The notes beneath the pieces are model-generated. The model ran no database searches and was not told where the DNA came from. It saw only the letters and a list, made by a program, of their open reading frames with translations. Positions 26,444 to 34,692 of a DNA stretch of 64,000 nt are shown here, one piece after another. The stretch comes from a virus. Every line of letters begins with the position of its first letter. Position 1 is the stretch's first letter. The stretch spans positions 44,915 to 108,914 of the IMG/VR virus record IMGVR_UViG_3300035670_010691. The stretch is one strand, 5' to 3'. A program made the position numbers and the translations under genes.

Positions 26444-27449
26444 TAAAAGATGTTTGATAACTGGTGTAACTGGTATGGTTGGTTCTCATTTAGTAGATTT
26501 TCTCATACAAAACACGAATTGGGAGATATATGGATTTCTTCGTTGGTATGATAGGTTGGATAATTTAGAACACCATTTTCAAAAAATTAATAATAAAGAT
26601 AGAATTCATTTAATTTATGGTGATTTGAATGATTATCCTTCCTTACAAAATGCAATTCAAATTTCTAAACCTGATTACGTATTTCACTTAGCCGCTCAAT
26701 CTTACCCACAAACAAGTTTTGATGCTCCAATTGAAACTTTACAAACTAACATAATCGGTACGGCTAATCTACTTGAGTCTTTACGAAAGTCAGAGTATAA
26801 AAACTCAATCATTCATGTTTGTGCAAGTTCAGAAGTGTTCGGTAGAGTTACAAAAGAAGAATTACCTATTAGTGAAGATTGTCGTTTTCACCCAGCATCT
26901 CCATATGCAATATCCAAAGTAGGAACTGACTTGGTTGGTAGGTATTATGCAGAAGCATATGATATGACGATTATGACTACCCGTATGTTTACCCACACCG
27001 GTCCTCGTAGAGGTGATGTATTTGCAGAGTCCACATTTGCTAAACAAATAGCAATGATAGAAGCAGGTCAACAAGAACCCACAATCTATGTTGGTAACTT
27101 GGACTCTTTACGAACATTTGCTGATGTTAGAGACGCAGTACGAGCGTATTATTTGTTAGTTACTCACAATCCAATTAAAGGTGAGTATTATAATATTGGT
27201 GGTAACCATACTTGTTCGATTGGTGAAATGTTAGAGTTTTTAATTTCACAATCTACGGTAGAAGATATAAACGTGGTAGTTGACCAAGAAAGATTAAGAC
27301 CAATAGATGCAAACTTACAAATACCCGATACAACAAAATTCAAAAAACATACAGGGTGGGAACCTCAAATACCATTTGAGAAGACTATGACTGACTTATT
27401 AAATTATTGGAGAGATAAAGTTAAACTAAAATCGTATTTAAAAAGATGA
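26436..27449 (+). CDS. gmd: GDP-mannose 4,6-dehydratase-type SDR
   Basis: About 337 residues. I prefer ATG 26436, which gives an N-terminus MNNKRCLITG directly before the Rossmann motif TGVTGMVGSHLVD; the frame is open back to a TTG at 26430. HLAAQSYPQTSFDAP near residue 78 is the diagnostic GDP-mannose dehydratase segment (H-L-A-A-Q-S-x-V/P-x-x-S-F). SSEVFGRV near residue 125 supplies the Thr/Ser and Glu of the active site, YAISKVGTD near residue 151 the catalytic Tyr and Lys, and TRMFTHTGPRRGDVFAES follows. It would make GDP-4-keto-6-deoxymannose, or the heptose equivalent. GC-richer than its downstream neighbours. Confidence 0.8.
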   Translation: MNNKRCLITGVTGMVGSHLVDFLIQNTNWEIYGFLRWYDRLDNLEHHFQKINNKDRIHLIYGDLNDYPSLQNAIQISKPDYVFHLAAQSYPQTSFDAPIETLQTNIIGTANLLESLRKSEYKNSIIHVCASSEVFGRVTKEELPISEDCRFHPASPYAISKVGTDLVGRYYAEAYDMTIMTTRMFTHTGPRRGDVFAESTFAKQIAMIEAGQQEPTIYVGNLDSLRTFADVRDAVRAYYLLVTHNPIKGEYYNIGGNHTCSIGEMLEFLISQSTVEDINVVVDQERLRPIDANLQIPDTTKFKKHTGWEPQIPFEKTMTDLLNYWRDKVKLKSYLKR

Positions 27450-28627
27450 AAAAAATAAATTTTATATATGAAGGTAATTTAGAAAGATATAAACATTTAA
27501 TTGAATGCTATAAAATACAAAATTATAATTTTATAAATATAGATTCGGATTTTTCAATTGATACGCAACAAAATTATTTTCATTTTATATTTGATGGGTG
27601 GCCTGTTTTACAATTTAAACATAATGAATTTTCAATTAGTGAAAAACTAAAAAATTTATTAGTATCAAATAAAAATATGTTTTTATGTTTTATAACTGAA
27701 CATGAAACTGATTCACCATATAGTTTAACTTATCTTTCGGAATTTTGTCAGTTAAATAGTATTAAAGAAAATCAAATTTTTGTTATTAATGGTAATGAAT
27801 TTTTACCAATATTGAAAGAAAATCAAAAAAGTAATATAAACGTTTATGTAGTAAATAGATTACAAAAGGTATCTACACATAACATGGATTTATTTAATTT
27901 TGAAACATTAGATGACCGTCTTTTTTTATTTCAATCTTACAATAACAGATTTAAAAAACACAGAATAGCGATAATTTCAAAATTAATTGGAAGTGGTTTG
28001 ATAGACTCGGTTGATTGGAGTTTGAATTATTTAGATGAATCCATAATATCAGATAAAAATATAGATGTTGAATTTTTAAGAAATGAAATTGATATTGATA
28101 AAGACATATTAAATGGTTTAAAATTTATTGCAAAAAACGGAATTAGAAAAAGTGAAATGGAAAGTTATGATATTCATGCACAAGGAAGCGATGGGGTCGA
28201 TTTTAACATTCCTTACAGAGAAAATCCTTATAAACATTCATATATAAACATAGTAACTGAATCACAATTTGAAACAAACGATTTAATTCACATTACAGAA
28301 AAATCTTTAATACCATTTTTTTATCATCAAATTCCAATTATAATTTCAACTCCAAATTTAATCAAATTTATGAAAAATAAATACAACCTTGATTTTTATG
28401 AAGATATAATAGATCATTCATATGATGGTGAGTATAATTCTAAAAAGAGATTTAAAATGATATTTGATGAAATAAGAAGATTATCTGACAAAAAAGATGA
28501 AATAAAAGAATACTATTTAAAAAACAAACAAAGATTTGAATCTAACCAAAATATAATTAGAAATATTAAAGACGAGATTCAAGACGAAGTTTTTTTTAAT
28601 TCATTAATTGATTTTTATGTTGAATGA
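27446..28627 (+). CDS. Unassigned TEK-motif family protein, possible glycosyltransferase
   Basis: A 393-residue member of the family described at 20191. NNRFKKHRIAIISKLIGSGLI near residue 168 is the first motif, followed by VDWSLNYLDES, which matches the V-N-W-S-L-N of the 20191 protein closely. TESQFETNDLIHITEKSLIPFFYHQIPII near residue 272 is the second motif, and the tail FYEDIIDHSYDGEYNSKKRF again parallels 20191 (DDIINHSYDEEFDQKIRF). These two are clearly recent paralogues. It overlaps the dehydratase gene by 4 bases and the next paralogue by 11. Confidence 0.55.
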   Translation: MKKINFIYEGNLERYKHLIECYKIQNYNFINIDSDFSIDTQQNYFHFIFDGWPVLQFKHNEFSISEKLKNLLVSNKNMFLCFITEHETDSPYSLTYLSEFCQLNSIKENQIFVINGNEFLPILKENQKSNINVYVVNRLQKVSTHNMDLFNFETLDDRLFLFQSYNNRFKKHRIAIISKLIGSGLIDSVDWSLNYLDESIISDKNIDVEFLRNEIDIDKDILNGLKFIAKNGIRKSEMESYDIHAQGSDGVDFNIPYRENPYKHSYINIVTESQFETNDLIHITEKSLIPFFYHQIPIIISTPNLIKFMKNKYNLDFYEDIIDHSYDGEYNSKKRFKMIFDEIRRLSDKKDEIKEYYLKNKQRFESNQNIIRNIKDEIQDEVFFNSLIDFYVE

Positions 28628-29801
28628 TGAGCAAAGGTTTGAAGTAAATTTAATATGTGATGGATTAGAAAAATTTAATTTTTTTGACAAAAATAACATA
28701 ATTGATTCTATAAATTATATTACTAGAAATCGATGCAATTTTACCTTTCATTCATATGACAATTTAGATGAAAATAAATTGTATTATTTTGTTTTAAATT
28801 TTAATTATTATCCTTTTGACAATTTTTTAAATGATTTAAATGAAAACAAAGAATATAAAAAAATAATTGATATAATAAATCGCAAAAACGTTAAAACAAT
28901 TTTTGTAATATATCATGAATCATCTCCAATAGAACATATAAAATTGTTTAATAAGGTTATCAGAAATAAAAATATTAAAGAAGATAATATTTTTTACATA
29001 TCAAATGATTTAAATATTTTTAATATATTAAATGAGAATGATATAAAAATTAAATCATATAAATCAAATCACTTAGCTCATTCTTTTCCAAATTTATTTC
29101 CAAATTCTGAAATAAAAAATACAAGAAAGTATTTATTTTTAACTAAAAATAATAATCCAAAAATTCATAGATTTTTATTACTTTGTTATTTAAAAAAATT
29201 AAATTTATTAAATGAAACAAATTACTCTTTTTTAAGTAAAATTGATTATACTGGTATTCAAAAAATTTTAAAAAAAAAGGAAATAGAAAATTTAGATTTT
29301 AAATATTTTGAAAATATATTTCCAAAAATGACTGAATTTGAATCAATTAAATTTAAAAATTCATTTATTGATATTCAAAATTTTGCTGGAACTTTTGAAC
29401 AAAATGATTATGAAAGTGCATATATAAATATAACAACAGAAAGTCAATTTTTTGGAAAATGTATTCATATAACAGAAAAGTCATTTAAACCATTTTATTT
29501 TTATCAAATTCCAATTTTTTTAGCCACACATAATCATGTTAAGTCATTAAAAGAATTTTATGGTTTTGATTTGTTTGATGATATAATAGACCATAGTTAT
29601 GATTTAGAAGTTGATGATAGAAAAAGATTTTTTATGGTAATCGAGGAAATACAAAGAATTTCATCTATAAAATCCAAATTAGAGGAAACTTTTATAAACA
29701 TAAAAAATAGATTGGATAACAATAAAAAAATATGTCAATCGTTAAATAAGGATGAATTAGATTTAAAAAATTTTATTGAAATTTATAATACAAAAATATG
29801 A
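28617..29801 (+). CDS. Unassigned TEK-motif family protein, possible glycosyltransferase
   Basis: A protein of about 394 residues, adjacent to its paralogue at 27446. I choose ATG 28617 as start (the frame is open to a TTG at 28608). NNPKIHRFLLLCYLKKLNLL near residue 181 and TESQFFGKCIHITEKSFKPFYFYQIPIF near residue 280 are the two family motifs, and DLFDDIIDHSYDLEVDDRKRF follows. Extremely AT-rich, with long runs of Asn, Lys and Phe codons. The tandem arrangement with 27446 suggests duplication in place, but the N-terminal halves have diverged strongly, which is what is expected if they use different acceptors. Confidence 0.55.
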   Translation: MLNDEQRFEVNLICDGLEKFNFFDKNNIIDSINYITRNRCNFTFHSYDNLDENKLYYFVLNFNYYPFDNFLNDLNENKEYKKIIDIINRKNVKTIFVIYHESSPIEHIKLFNKVIRNKNIKEDNIFYISNDLNIFNILNENDIKIKSYKSNHLAHSFPNLFPNSEIKNTRKYLFLTKNNNPKIHRFLLLCYLKKLNLLNETNYSFLSKIDYTGIQKILKKKEIENLDFKYFENIFPKMTEFESIKFKNSFIDIQNFAGTFEQNDYESAYINITTESQFFGKCIHITEKSFKPFYFYQIPIFLATHNHVKSLKEFYGFDLFDDIIDHSYDLEVDDRKRFFMVIEEIQRISSIKSKLEETFINIKNRLDNNKKICQSLNKDELDLKNFIEIYNTKI

Positions 29802-30199
29802 GAAAATATTTACCAACACTTGGTGAGTTGATTGATAGATTAACCATCTGTCAGTTAAAGGAAGTTAAAATACCACAACACAAAGAAGAATATCAACAAG
29901 AGATTAAAGATATTATACACGATATTAACGAAATTCTTTCTGAATCTGAAGATTTAACTATTGATGGGGATTTTATAAGAGCAATAGTTGTTTTATCTCA
30001 AATGAATACTCATATATGGGTAAATGAAGACAATGCCCGTAGTGGTGATAAAAATGGAAATCAACTTCTTCTTACACACGGTTTAAATGGAATTCGAAAT
30101 ACTGCAAAAAACAAAATACAGGAAAAGGTAGGTGGTAGAAAAGATTATAAAATAGACTGTATAGCTTCTGAATTTAAAGATTGGGAAATCAGTTGGTAA
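29798..30199 (+). CDS. Small conserved hypothetical helical protein
   Basis: A 133-residue, probably all-helical protein. PTLGELIDRLTICQLKEVKIP at the N-terminus and VLSQMNTHIWVNEDNARSG near residue 65 are its most distinctive parts. The N-x-x-x-W-x-x-E-D-x-A-R pattern recalls the DUF4254 group found next to lipopolysaccharide glycosyltransferases, but I am not certain of the relationship. It overlaps the upstream gene by 4 bases and abuts the next gene (TAA then ATG with no gap). GC content is higher than in the genes on either side. Role unknown. Confidence 0.55.
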   Translation: MRKYLPTLGELIDRLTICQLKEVKIPQHKEEYQQEIKDIIHDINEILSESEDLTIDGDFIRAIVVLSQMNTHIWVNEDNARSGDKNGNQLLLTHGLNGIRNTAKNKIQEKVGGRKDYKIDCIASEFKDWEISW

Positions 30200-30934
30200 A
30201 TGAAAATAGCAATTTTGTTATATGGAGAATTAAGAACTTTTGAAAGTGCTGTTAAAACATGGAATGTTTTAAACCTTCCAAATGTTGATTGTTATATCCA
30301 TAGTCAAAATCAAAGTTATAGTAAATTTTATAAAACAGTCACCGATATAAAAAAAGAACAACTATTTAATAATCTCAATATTAAAAAAATTGTTTTAGAA
30401 GATAGACTTGAATTTCAAAAAAATAATCCAAGTAAAGATTTGCATTTAAATCATCGTTCATGGCGATTTTTAAATAATATGATTGAAGGAGAATATGATA
30501 TTGTAATTATTAATAGATTAGATACCACGATGTATATAGATAATTTGGAAAGTCTACTTAACAATTTTGATAATAATAATTTATATACAAGACATGAAGT
30601 ATATTCAGATTTTATAGAAGACCATTTTTTTATGGGTTCTTTTAATGTTATTAAATATTTTTTGAATAATTTACCAAAACCCGATAAACTTATAAATTCT
30701 CATAAAGATATTTTGAAATATATTAAAAGTTTACCTTTTACATATAATACTCATAAAGAGATTGTTGCATTTCATTTGAGAGAAAATATGAATAGTTATA
30801 TTGAAGATTACTTTCATGAAAATCCTAATAAAGTAAAATTAGATGATAAAAAATTTTACGAATATATTTGCAAATTTAATTGGAATACATTTTCAATTCT
30901 TGAAGACGAATATCTTAAAATAGCAAAAAAATGA
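30200..30934 (+). CDS. Putative glycosyltransferase of the GE(L/Y)RTF group, copy 1
   Basis: A 244-residue protein beginning AILLYGELRTFESAVKTW. The same opening (LVLFGEYRTFDIVSKFW) starts the protein at 59695, so the two form a family. YDIVIINRLDTTMYIDNLE near residue 95 gives an R-x-D motif followed by a hydrophobic strand, as in GT-A enzymes where R-x-D or D-x-D sits beside the nucleotide; the equivalent segment in 59695 is LFRLDNVFF. EDHFFMGSFNVI near residue 137 corresponds to WTFCGDTHFYGKKEV there. I infer a glycosyltransferase-like fold; no named family is claimed. Confidence 0.5.
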   Translation: MKIAILLYGELRTFESAVKTWNVLNLPNVDCYIHSQNQSYSKFYKTVTDIKKEQLFNNLNIKKIVLEDRLEFQKNNPSKDLHLNHRSWRFLNNMIEGEYDIVIINRLDTTMYIDNLESLLNNFDNNNLYTRHEVYSDFIEDHFFMGSFNVIKYFLNNLPKPDKLINSHKDILKYIKSLPFTYNTHKEIVAFHLRENMNSYIEDYFHENPNKVKLDDKKFYEYICKFNWNTFSILEDEYLKIAKK

Positions 30935-31692
30935 ATTTTAAAATTTTAATTATTGGTGAAATTTGTCAAGATGTTTTTATTTATGGTGATGTAAATAGAA
31001 TTTCACCCGAAGCTCCAATACCAATTTTAGAACCAAGGTTTTCAAATACCACAGATGGTATGGCAGGAAACGTTCAAAATAATTTGATAAAGTTGGGTGT
31101 AGATACAAAACTAATAACAAATGATGAGATTATTAAAAAAATCAGATATGTTGATGAGTCTTATAATTATATTCTTTTACGTGTAGATGAGCAAGTTGAA
31201 ATAAAAAAAATTAATTTAGAAAATCTATTAAATGAAAATTTTGATGGAATAGTAATATCAGATTATAATAAAGGGTTTCTAACCGAAGAAGATATTCAAT
31301 TTATTTCAAAAAAATATGAAATTCCTGTATTTTTAGATACAAAAAAGAAGTTAGGAGATTGGGCAAGGGGGGTAACCTTTTTGAAAATTAACCATCAAGA
31401 ATACCTAAATAACCAACAATTTTTTAAAAATAACCCCGATGTCTTAAATAAAACTATAATTACAAGAGGAAAATATGGATGTGAATTTCAAGGAAATGTC
31501 TATCCAACAAAAGAGGTAGAAGTTAAAGATGTTGTTGGTGCTGGGGATACTTTTTTGGCCGGATTAGTATTTAAATATATACAGACAAAAAATATAGAAA
31601 CATCAATTCTCTTTGCAAACAAATGTTCCACAAATGTTGTTCAAAAAAGAGGAGTTGCTGTTGTAAATTTAAGTGAAATAAAAGATGATTGA
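30931..31692 (+). CDS. PfkB-family sugar kinase, HldE/RfaE kinase-domain type
   Basis: A 253-residue carbohydrate kinase. GEICQDVFIYGDVNRISPEAPIPI at the N-terminus is characteristic of the D-glycero-beta-D-manno-heptose 7-phosphate kinase domain (HldE N-terminal half, RfaE1), where G-D-x-x-R-I-S-P-E-A-P-V-P is nearly invariant. GMAGNVQNNLIKLG near residue 43, RVDEQ near residue 86, SDYNKGFLT near residue 107 and VVGAGDTFLAGLVF near residue 204 (catalytic Asp of the PfkB signature) complete it. It is shorter than the usual 310 to 320 residues and lacks the nucleotidyltransferase half of HldE. It points to a heptose in the glycan. Confidence 0.8.
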   Translation: MNFKILIIGEICQDVFIYGDVNRISPEAPIPILEPRFSNTTDGMAGNVQNNLIKLGVDTKLITNDEIIKKIRYVDESYNYILLRVDEQVEIKKINLENLLNENFDGIVISDYNKGFLTEEDIQFISKKYEIPVFLDTKKKLGDWARGVTFLKINHQEYLNNQQFFKNNPDVLNKTIITRGKYGCEFQGNVYPTKEVEVKDVVGAGDTFLAGLVFKYIQTKNIETSILFANKCSTNVVQKRGVAVVNLSEIKDD

Positions 31693-32272
31693 AAATAGAA
31701 AAAGTTTGTTTTACAAAGAAAGAAAATGGAATGATTTTCATTATTATAATGGAACTGTTCTTCCTGATTTAAAAATAATTCAACCCTCAGTGTATTATGA
31801 ATATAGAGGTGAAATATCAACTACTTATCATTCTGAATATTATGATAGATTGTTACCTGTTTCAGAAAGAAACGAGGGGTTGTCGTTTAAGCATGACAGA
31901 TATTCAAAATCTAAAATAGGAGTTCTTCGTGGTCTTCATTATGATGATAAAACTTGGAAATTAATAAGTTGTCTTCATGGTAAAATATACTTGGTGGTAT
32001 TAGATGTAAGACCAAAATCCACCACATACGGAAAGTGGGAGTCATTTATCATTTCACCTCATACTCAAACACAAGTATTAGTTCCACCAAACTTTGCAAA
32101 CGGTCATTTTATTATGGAAGATGATTCTATTTTCTTTTATAAATTGGCGTACCAAGGTGAGTATAATGATGAAACAAAACAAAAGACCATATTATTTAAT
32201 GACAGAAGATTTAATATAGACTGGCCAGTTCAAAATCCAATATTATCACAAAGAGACAAAAATGGAAATTAA
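31685..32272 (+). CDS. dTDP-4-dehydrorhamnose 3,5-epimerase-like (RmlC family) cupin
   Basis: A 195-residue RmlC-type protein. SKSKIGVLRGLHYDD near residue 75 is the family's S-x-x-x-x-V-L-R-G-L-H-x-Q/D signature with the catalytic His. LISCLHGKIYLVVLDVRPKSTTYGKW near residue 96 matches L-V-x-x-x-x-G-x-V-x-D-V-x-V-D-x-R-x-x-S-x-T-F/Y-G. VPPNFANGHFIMEDDSIFFYKLA near residue 135 follows. The remaining dTDP-rhamnose genes (rmlA, rmlB, rmlD) are not seen here, so the substrate may be the keto-sugar made by one of the local dehydratases. It overlaps its neighbours by 8 and 11 bases. Confidence 0.8.
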   Translation: MIENRKSLFYKERKWNDFHYYNGTVLPDLKIIQPSVYYEYRGEISTTYHSEYYDRLLPVSERNEGLSFKHDRYSKSKIGVLRGLHYDDKTWKLISCLHGKIYLVVLDVRPKSTTYGKWESFIISPHTQTQVLVPPNFANGHFIMEDDSIFFYKLAYQGEYNDETKQKTILFNDRRFNIDWPVQNPILSQRDKNGN

Positions 32273-32900
32273 AAATTTAGAACATTATCCAAACCGATGG
32301 GAAGGTTCATCTCTCACCATAGATGATTTAATAAAATTTGAAGACGATGTAGTCCAAAAATGGGAAAGTGGAAAGATACGAGGTCCAGTTCACTTATCAA
32401 ATGGAAACGAAGAACAACTTATCCAAATCTTTAAAAAAATCGGTATAAACGATTGGGTATTTTCTACTTGGAGGTCTCATTATCACGCTCTCCTTCATGG
32501 TATTGATAAGAGAGAATTGATGGATATGATAACCGAGGGTAGATCAATCACAATAGTGGATAAAAAATCAAAGTTTTATTCATCAGCTATTGTCACGGGA
32601 ACTCTTCCAATAGCACTTGGAGTTGCACAATCAATCAAATTAAGTGGTGATGATGAAAAGGTATGGGTATTTGTTGGTGATATGGCGTTTGAAAGTGGTA
32701 TATTTTACGAAGTTCACAAATACGCAAGAAACTATGATTTACCAATTCACTTTATAGTAGAAGATAACGGTGTCTCTACTAACACCCCAACGTTAGAAAC
32801 TTGGAATGGAATACAAAGAGAAATACCCGAAGATGTAATCTATTACAAATATAAATCAAAATATCCACACTATGGGACGGGAAAATGGGTAGTATTTTAA
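32262..32900 (+). CDS. Thiamine-diphosphate enzyme, E1-alpha/transketolase N-terminal-type subunit
   Basis: A 212-residue ThDP-binding domain protein. WVFSTWRSHYHALLHGI near residue 65 matches the R-x-H-G/A-x-x-L-x-x-G segment of 2-oxoacid dehydrogenase E1-alpha chains, and GTLPIALGVAQSIK near residue 107 the G-x-x-P-x-A-x-G-x-A. VFVGDMAFESGIFYEVHKYARNYDLPIHFIVEDNG near residue 129 is the magnesium-ThDP motif (G-D-G/M through N). It is about 100 residues shorter than a full E1-alpha. Its likely partner, a pyrimidine-binding domain, is encoded at 35921, separated by three genes. The pair may form a carboligase or decarboxylase acting on a keto-sugar. Confidence 0.75.
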   Translation: MEIKNLEHYPNRWEGSSLTIDDLIKFEDDVVQKWESGKIRGPVHLSNGNEEQLIQIFKKIGINDWVFSTWRSHYHALLHGIDKRELMDMITEGRSITIVDKKSKFYSSAIVTGTLPIALGVAQSIKLSGDDEKVWVFVGDMAFESGIFYEVHKYARNYDLPIHFIVEDNGVSTNTPTLETWNGIQREIPEDVIYYKYKSKYPHYGTGKWVVF

Positions 32901-33796
32901 CACACAATATTAATAATATAGAATTTAAAACCTGCGGTGCAATGATATTTGCAGGTTGTTCTTTTACTTGGGGGCAGGGACTTTGGAGTTATTATCCAAC
33001 AAAATGGTATGTTCCAAAATGTTGGGAATATACAGCTGAAGGTGCCCCCATTCCACCAGCAGCTGAAGAATTCAAAGAAGATAATAGATATCCAGGATTG
33101 GTATCAAAAGAGTTTCATGCAAAACAAATAGTTAAAAAAACAAATGGTGGAACTGATGATGAATCGTTGAGATTTATAGAACAAGTTAGGACTAATGTAG
33201 TTGATAAACATAATATGTTAGTGACAAACACCGATTGGGAGGAAATTCATACTATTATAATTCAAACAACAGATAGTTACAGAAGTCCTTTTTTATTTGA
33301 ATATAAAAATCAAAAATATGAAATTTATTCAAGTCCTGGATATCAATTTTTAACCAGCTTAGTAAAAGTAAAATTTGAAGATAATGTATTGATTCATGAA
33401 GAACAACCAAACTTTGATATTTTTATTGATTGGTTAATTGATAATAATTTAACTGTTGATGATTTTCAACGAATTCATGTAAAAAAAATGATGGATAGGA
33501 TAGAAGAAGCGTTTAAAAATTTAGAAAAAGAAGGAAAAAAAGTTTTACTATTATCATGGACTAATTGTTATTTGGAAGAGATTAAAAAAAGAAATTACTT
33601 TGATGATAAATTTGTAAAATTAAATTATCTTGATCAGGAGTTTGATTCTATTCATGATTTAATGCAAAAATACAAATATTTTATAATTGATTATGATGAT
33701 GAGGTAATACACGATAGTGGTGGTGATGCTCATCCATCATTATTTTGTCATCAAATTATAGCAAATTCAATAATTTCTAAAATAAAATACGGATGA
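32885..33796 (+). CDS. SGNH hydrolase-like protein 4
   Basis: A 303-residue protein. MIFAGCSFTWGQGLW near residue 20 is block I with G-C-S-F-T instead of G-D-S, and SGGDAHPSLFCHQIIANSI near residue 280 is block V with Asp and His. KKTNGGTDDESLRFI near residue 80 stands where block II is expected. A close paralogue follows at 33793. The same G-C-S-F/Y-T-x-G form is found in the 15077 protein, so these three may be one subfamily. It overlaps the ThDP gene by 16 bases and its paralogue by 4. Substrate unknown; acylation or deacylation of a glycan is inferred. Confidence 0.65.
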   Translation: MGSILTHNINNIEFKTCGAMIFAGCSFTWGQGLWSYYPTKWYVPKCWEYTAEGAPIPPAAEEFKEDNRYPGLVSKEFHAKQIVKKTNGGTDDESLRFIEQVRTNVVDKHNMLVTNTDWEEIHTIIIQTTDSYRSPFLFEYKNQKYEIYSSPGYQFLTSLVKVKFEDNVLIHEEQPNFDIFIDWLIDNNLTVDDFQRIHVKKMMDRIEEAFKNLEKEGKKVLLLSWTNCYLEEIKKRNYFDDKFVKLNYLDQEFDSIHDLMQKYKYFIIDYDDEVIHDSGGDAHPSLFCHQIIANSIISKIKYG

Positions 33797-34692
33797 GTAA
33801 TTACATTTTATTTGGAGGTTGTTCATTTACATGGGGACAGGGGTTATGGTCATATACACCAAAATATCTTTGTCATCCTGATTTACATATTCCAACTGTT
33901 GATGAATACATCGAAAAAGAATTTGCGATACCCAAACCCGCTTTTGAATTTAAAAATCATAATAGATTTGCTAAATTAGTAAGTGGTCATTTTAATTCAG
34001 TTCCAATAGTAAAAAGAAGAAATGGTGGTTCTGATGAGGAAACGATAAGATTTTTGTATGAAGCTAAACAAAATTATGTAACAGACGAAAGTCTTCTTGA
34101 AAGAAATTTAGAATTTGAACGAGTAAAATTAATTGTATTTCAAACTACTCAAATATTTAGAAGTCCATTTACCTTTTTTTATAAAAATGAAGAATATCAA
34201 ATTAAATCAAATCCCGAAGAAAGAAATTTTAATCTAATTTTAAAAATTAATAGAAAATCATATAATCTAAATGAATATACAGAAGAAAAGATAGAAAAAT
34301 TTGATGTATTTTATAATTGGTTATACGATAATAATTTAAACATAGATGATTTTGAAAAAATTCATATTTCTCACATTGTTGATATAATAGAAAAATGTTT
34401 ATTAGATTTTCAAAATATGGGAATACCATCAATTATATTACCTTGGACAACAGAACATCTTACAGAAATGAATAAACGAAACTTTTTTCAAAATAAGATT
34501 ATAAAATTAAATTATAAAAATGTTGAATATTCTTCAATTAAACAAATGATGGATGAAAACCATGAATTAATTATAAGATTTGATAAAAAAGTAATTCACC
34601 CTTCAGGAGGTGATGACCACCCTTCTTTGGAATGTCATAAAATATTAGCACAAAATATAATAACTTTTGTAGAGAAAAATAAAATATTATGA
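33793..34692 (+). CDS. SGNH hydrolase-like protein 5
   Basis: A 299-residue paralogue of the protein at 32885, similar throughout: LFGGCSFTWGQGLWSYTPKY against AGCSFTWGQGLWSYYPTK, RRNGGSDEETIRFLYEA against KTNGGTDDESLRFIEQV, and SGGDDHPSLECHKIL against SGGDAHPSLFCHQII. The nucleophile, the block II residues and the terminal Asp-x-His are all preserved, so both copies look functional. The adjacent pair is a tandem duplication. The second copy is more AT-rich. It overlaps both neighbours by 4 bases. Confidence 0.65.
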   Translation: MSNYILFGGCSFTWGQGLWSYTPKYLCHPDLHIPTVDEYIEKEFAIPKPAFEFKNHNRFAKLVSGHFNSVPIVKRRNGGSDEETIRFLYEAKQNYVTDESLLERNLEFERVKLIVFQTTQIFRSPFTFFYKNEEYQIKSNPEERNFNLILKINRKSYNLNEYTEEKIEKFDVFYNWLYDNNLNIDDFEKIHISHIVDIIEKCLLDFQNMGIPSIILPWTTEHLTEMNKRNFFQNKIIKLNYKNVEYSSIKQMMDENHELIIRFDKKVIHPSGGDDHPSLECHKILAQNIITFVEKNKIL

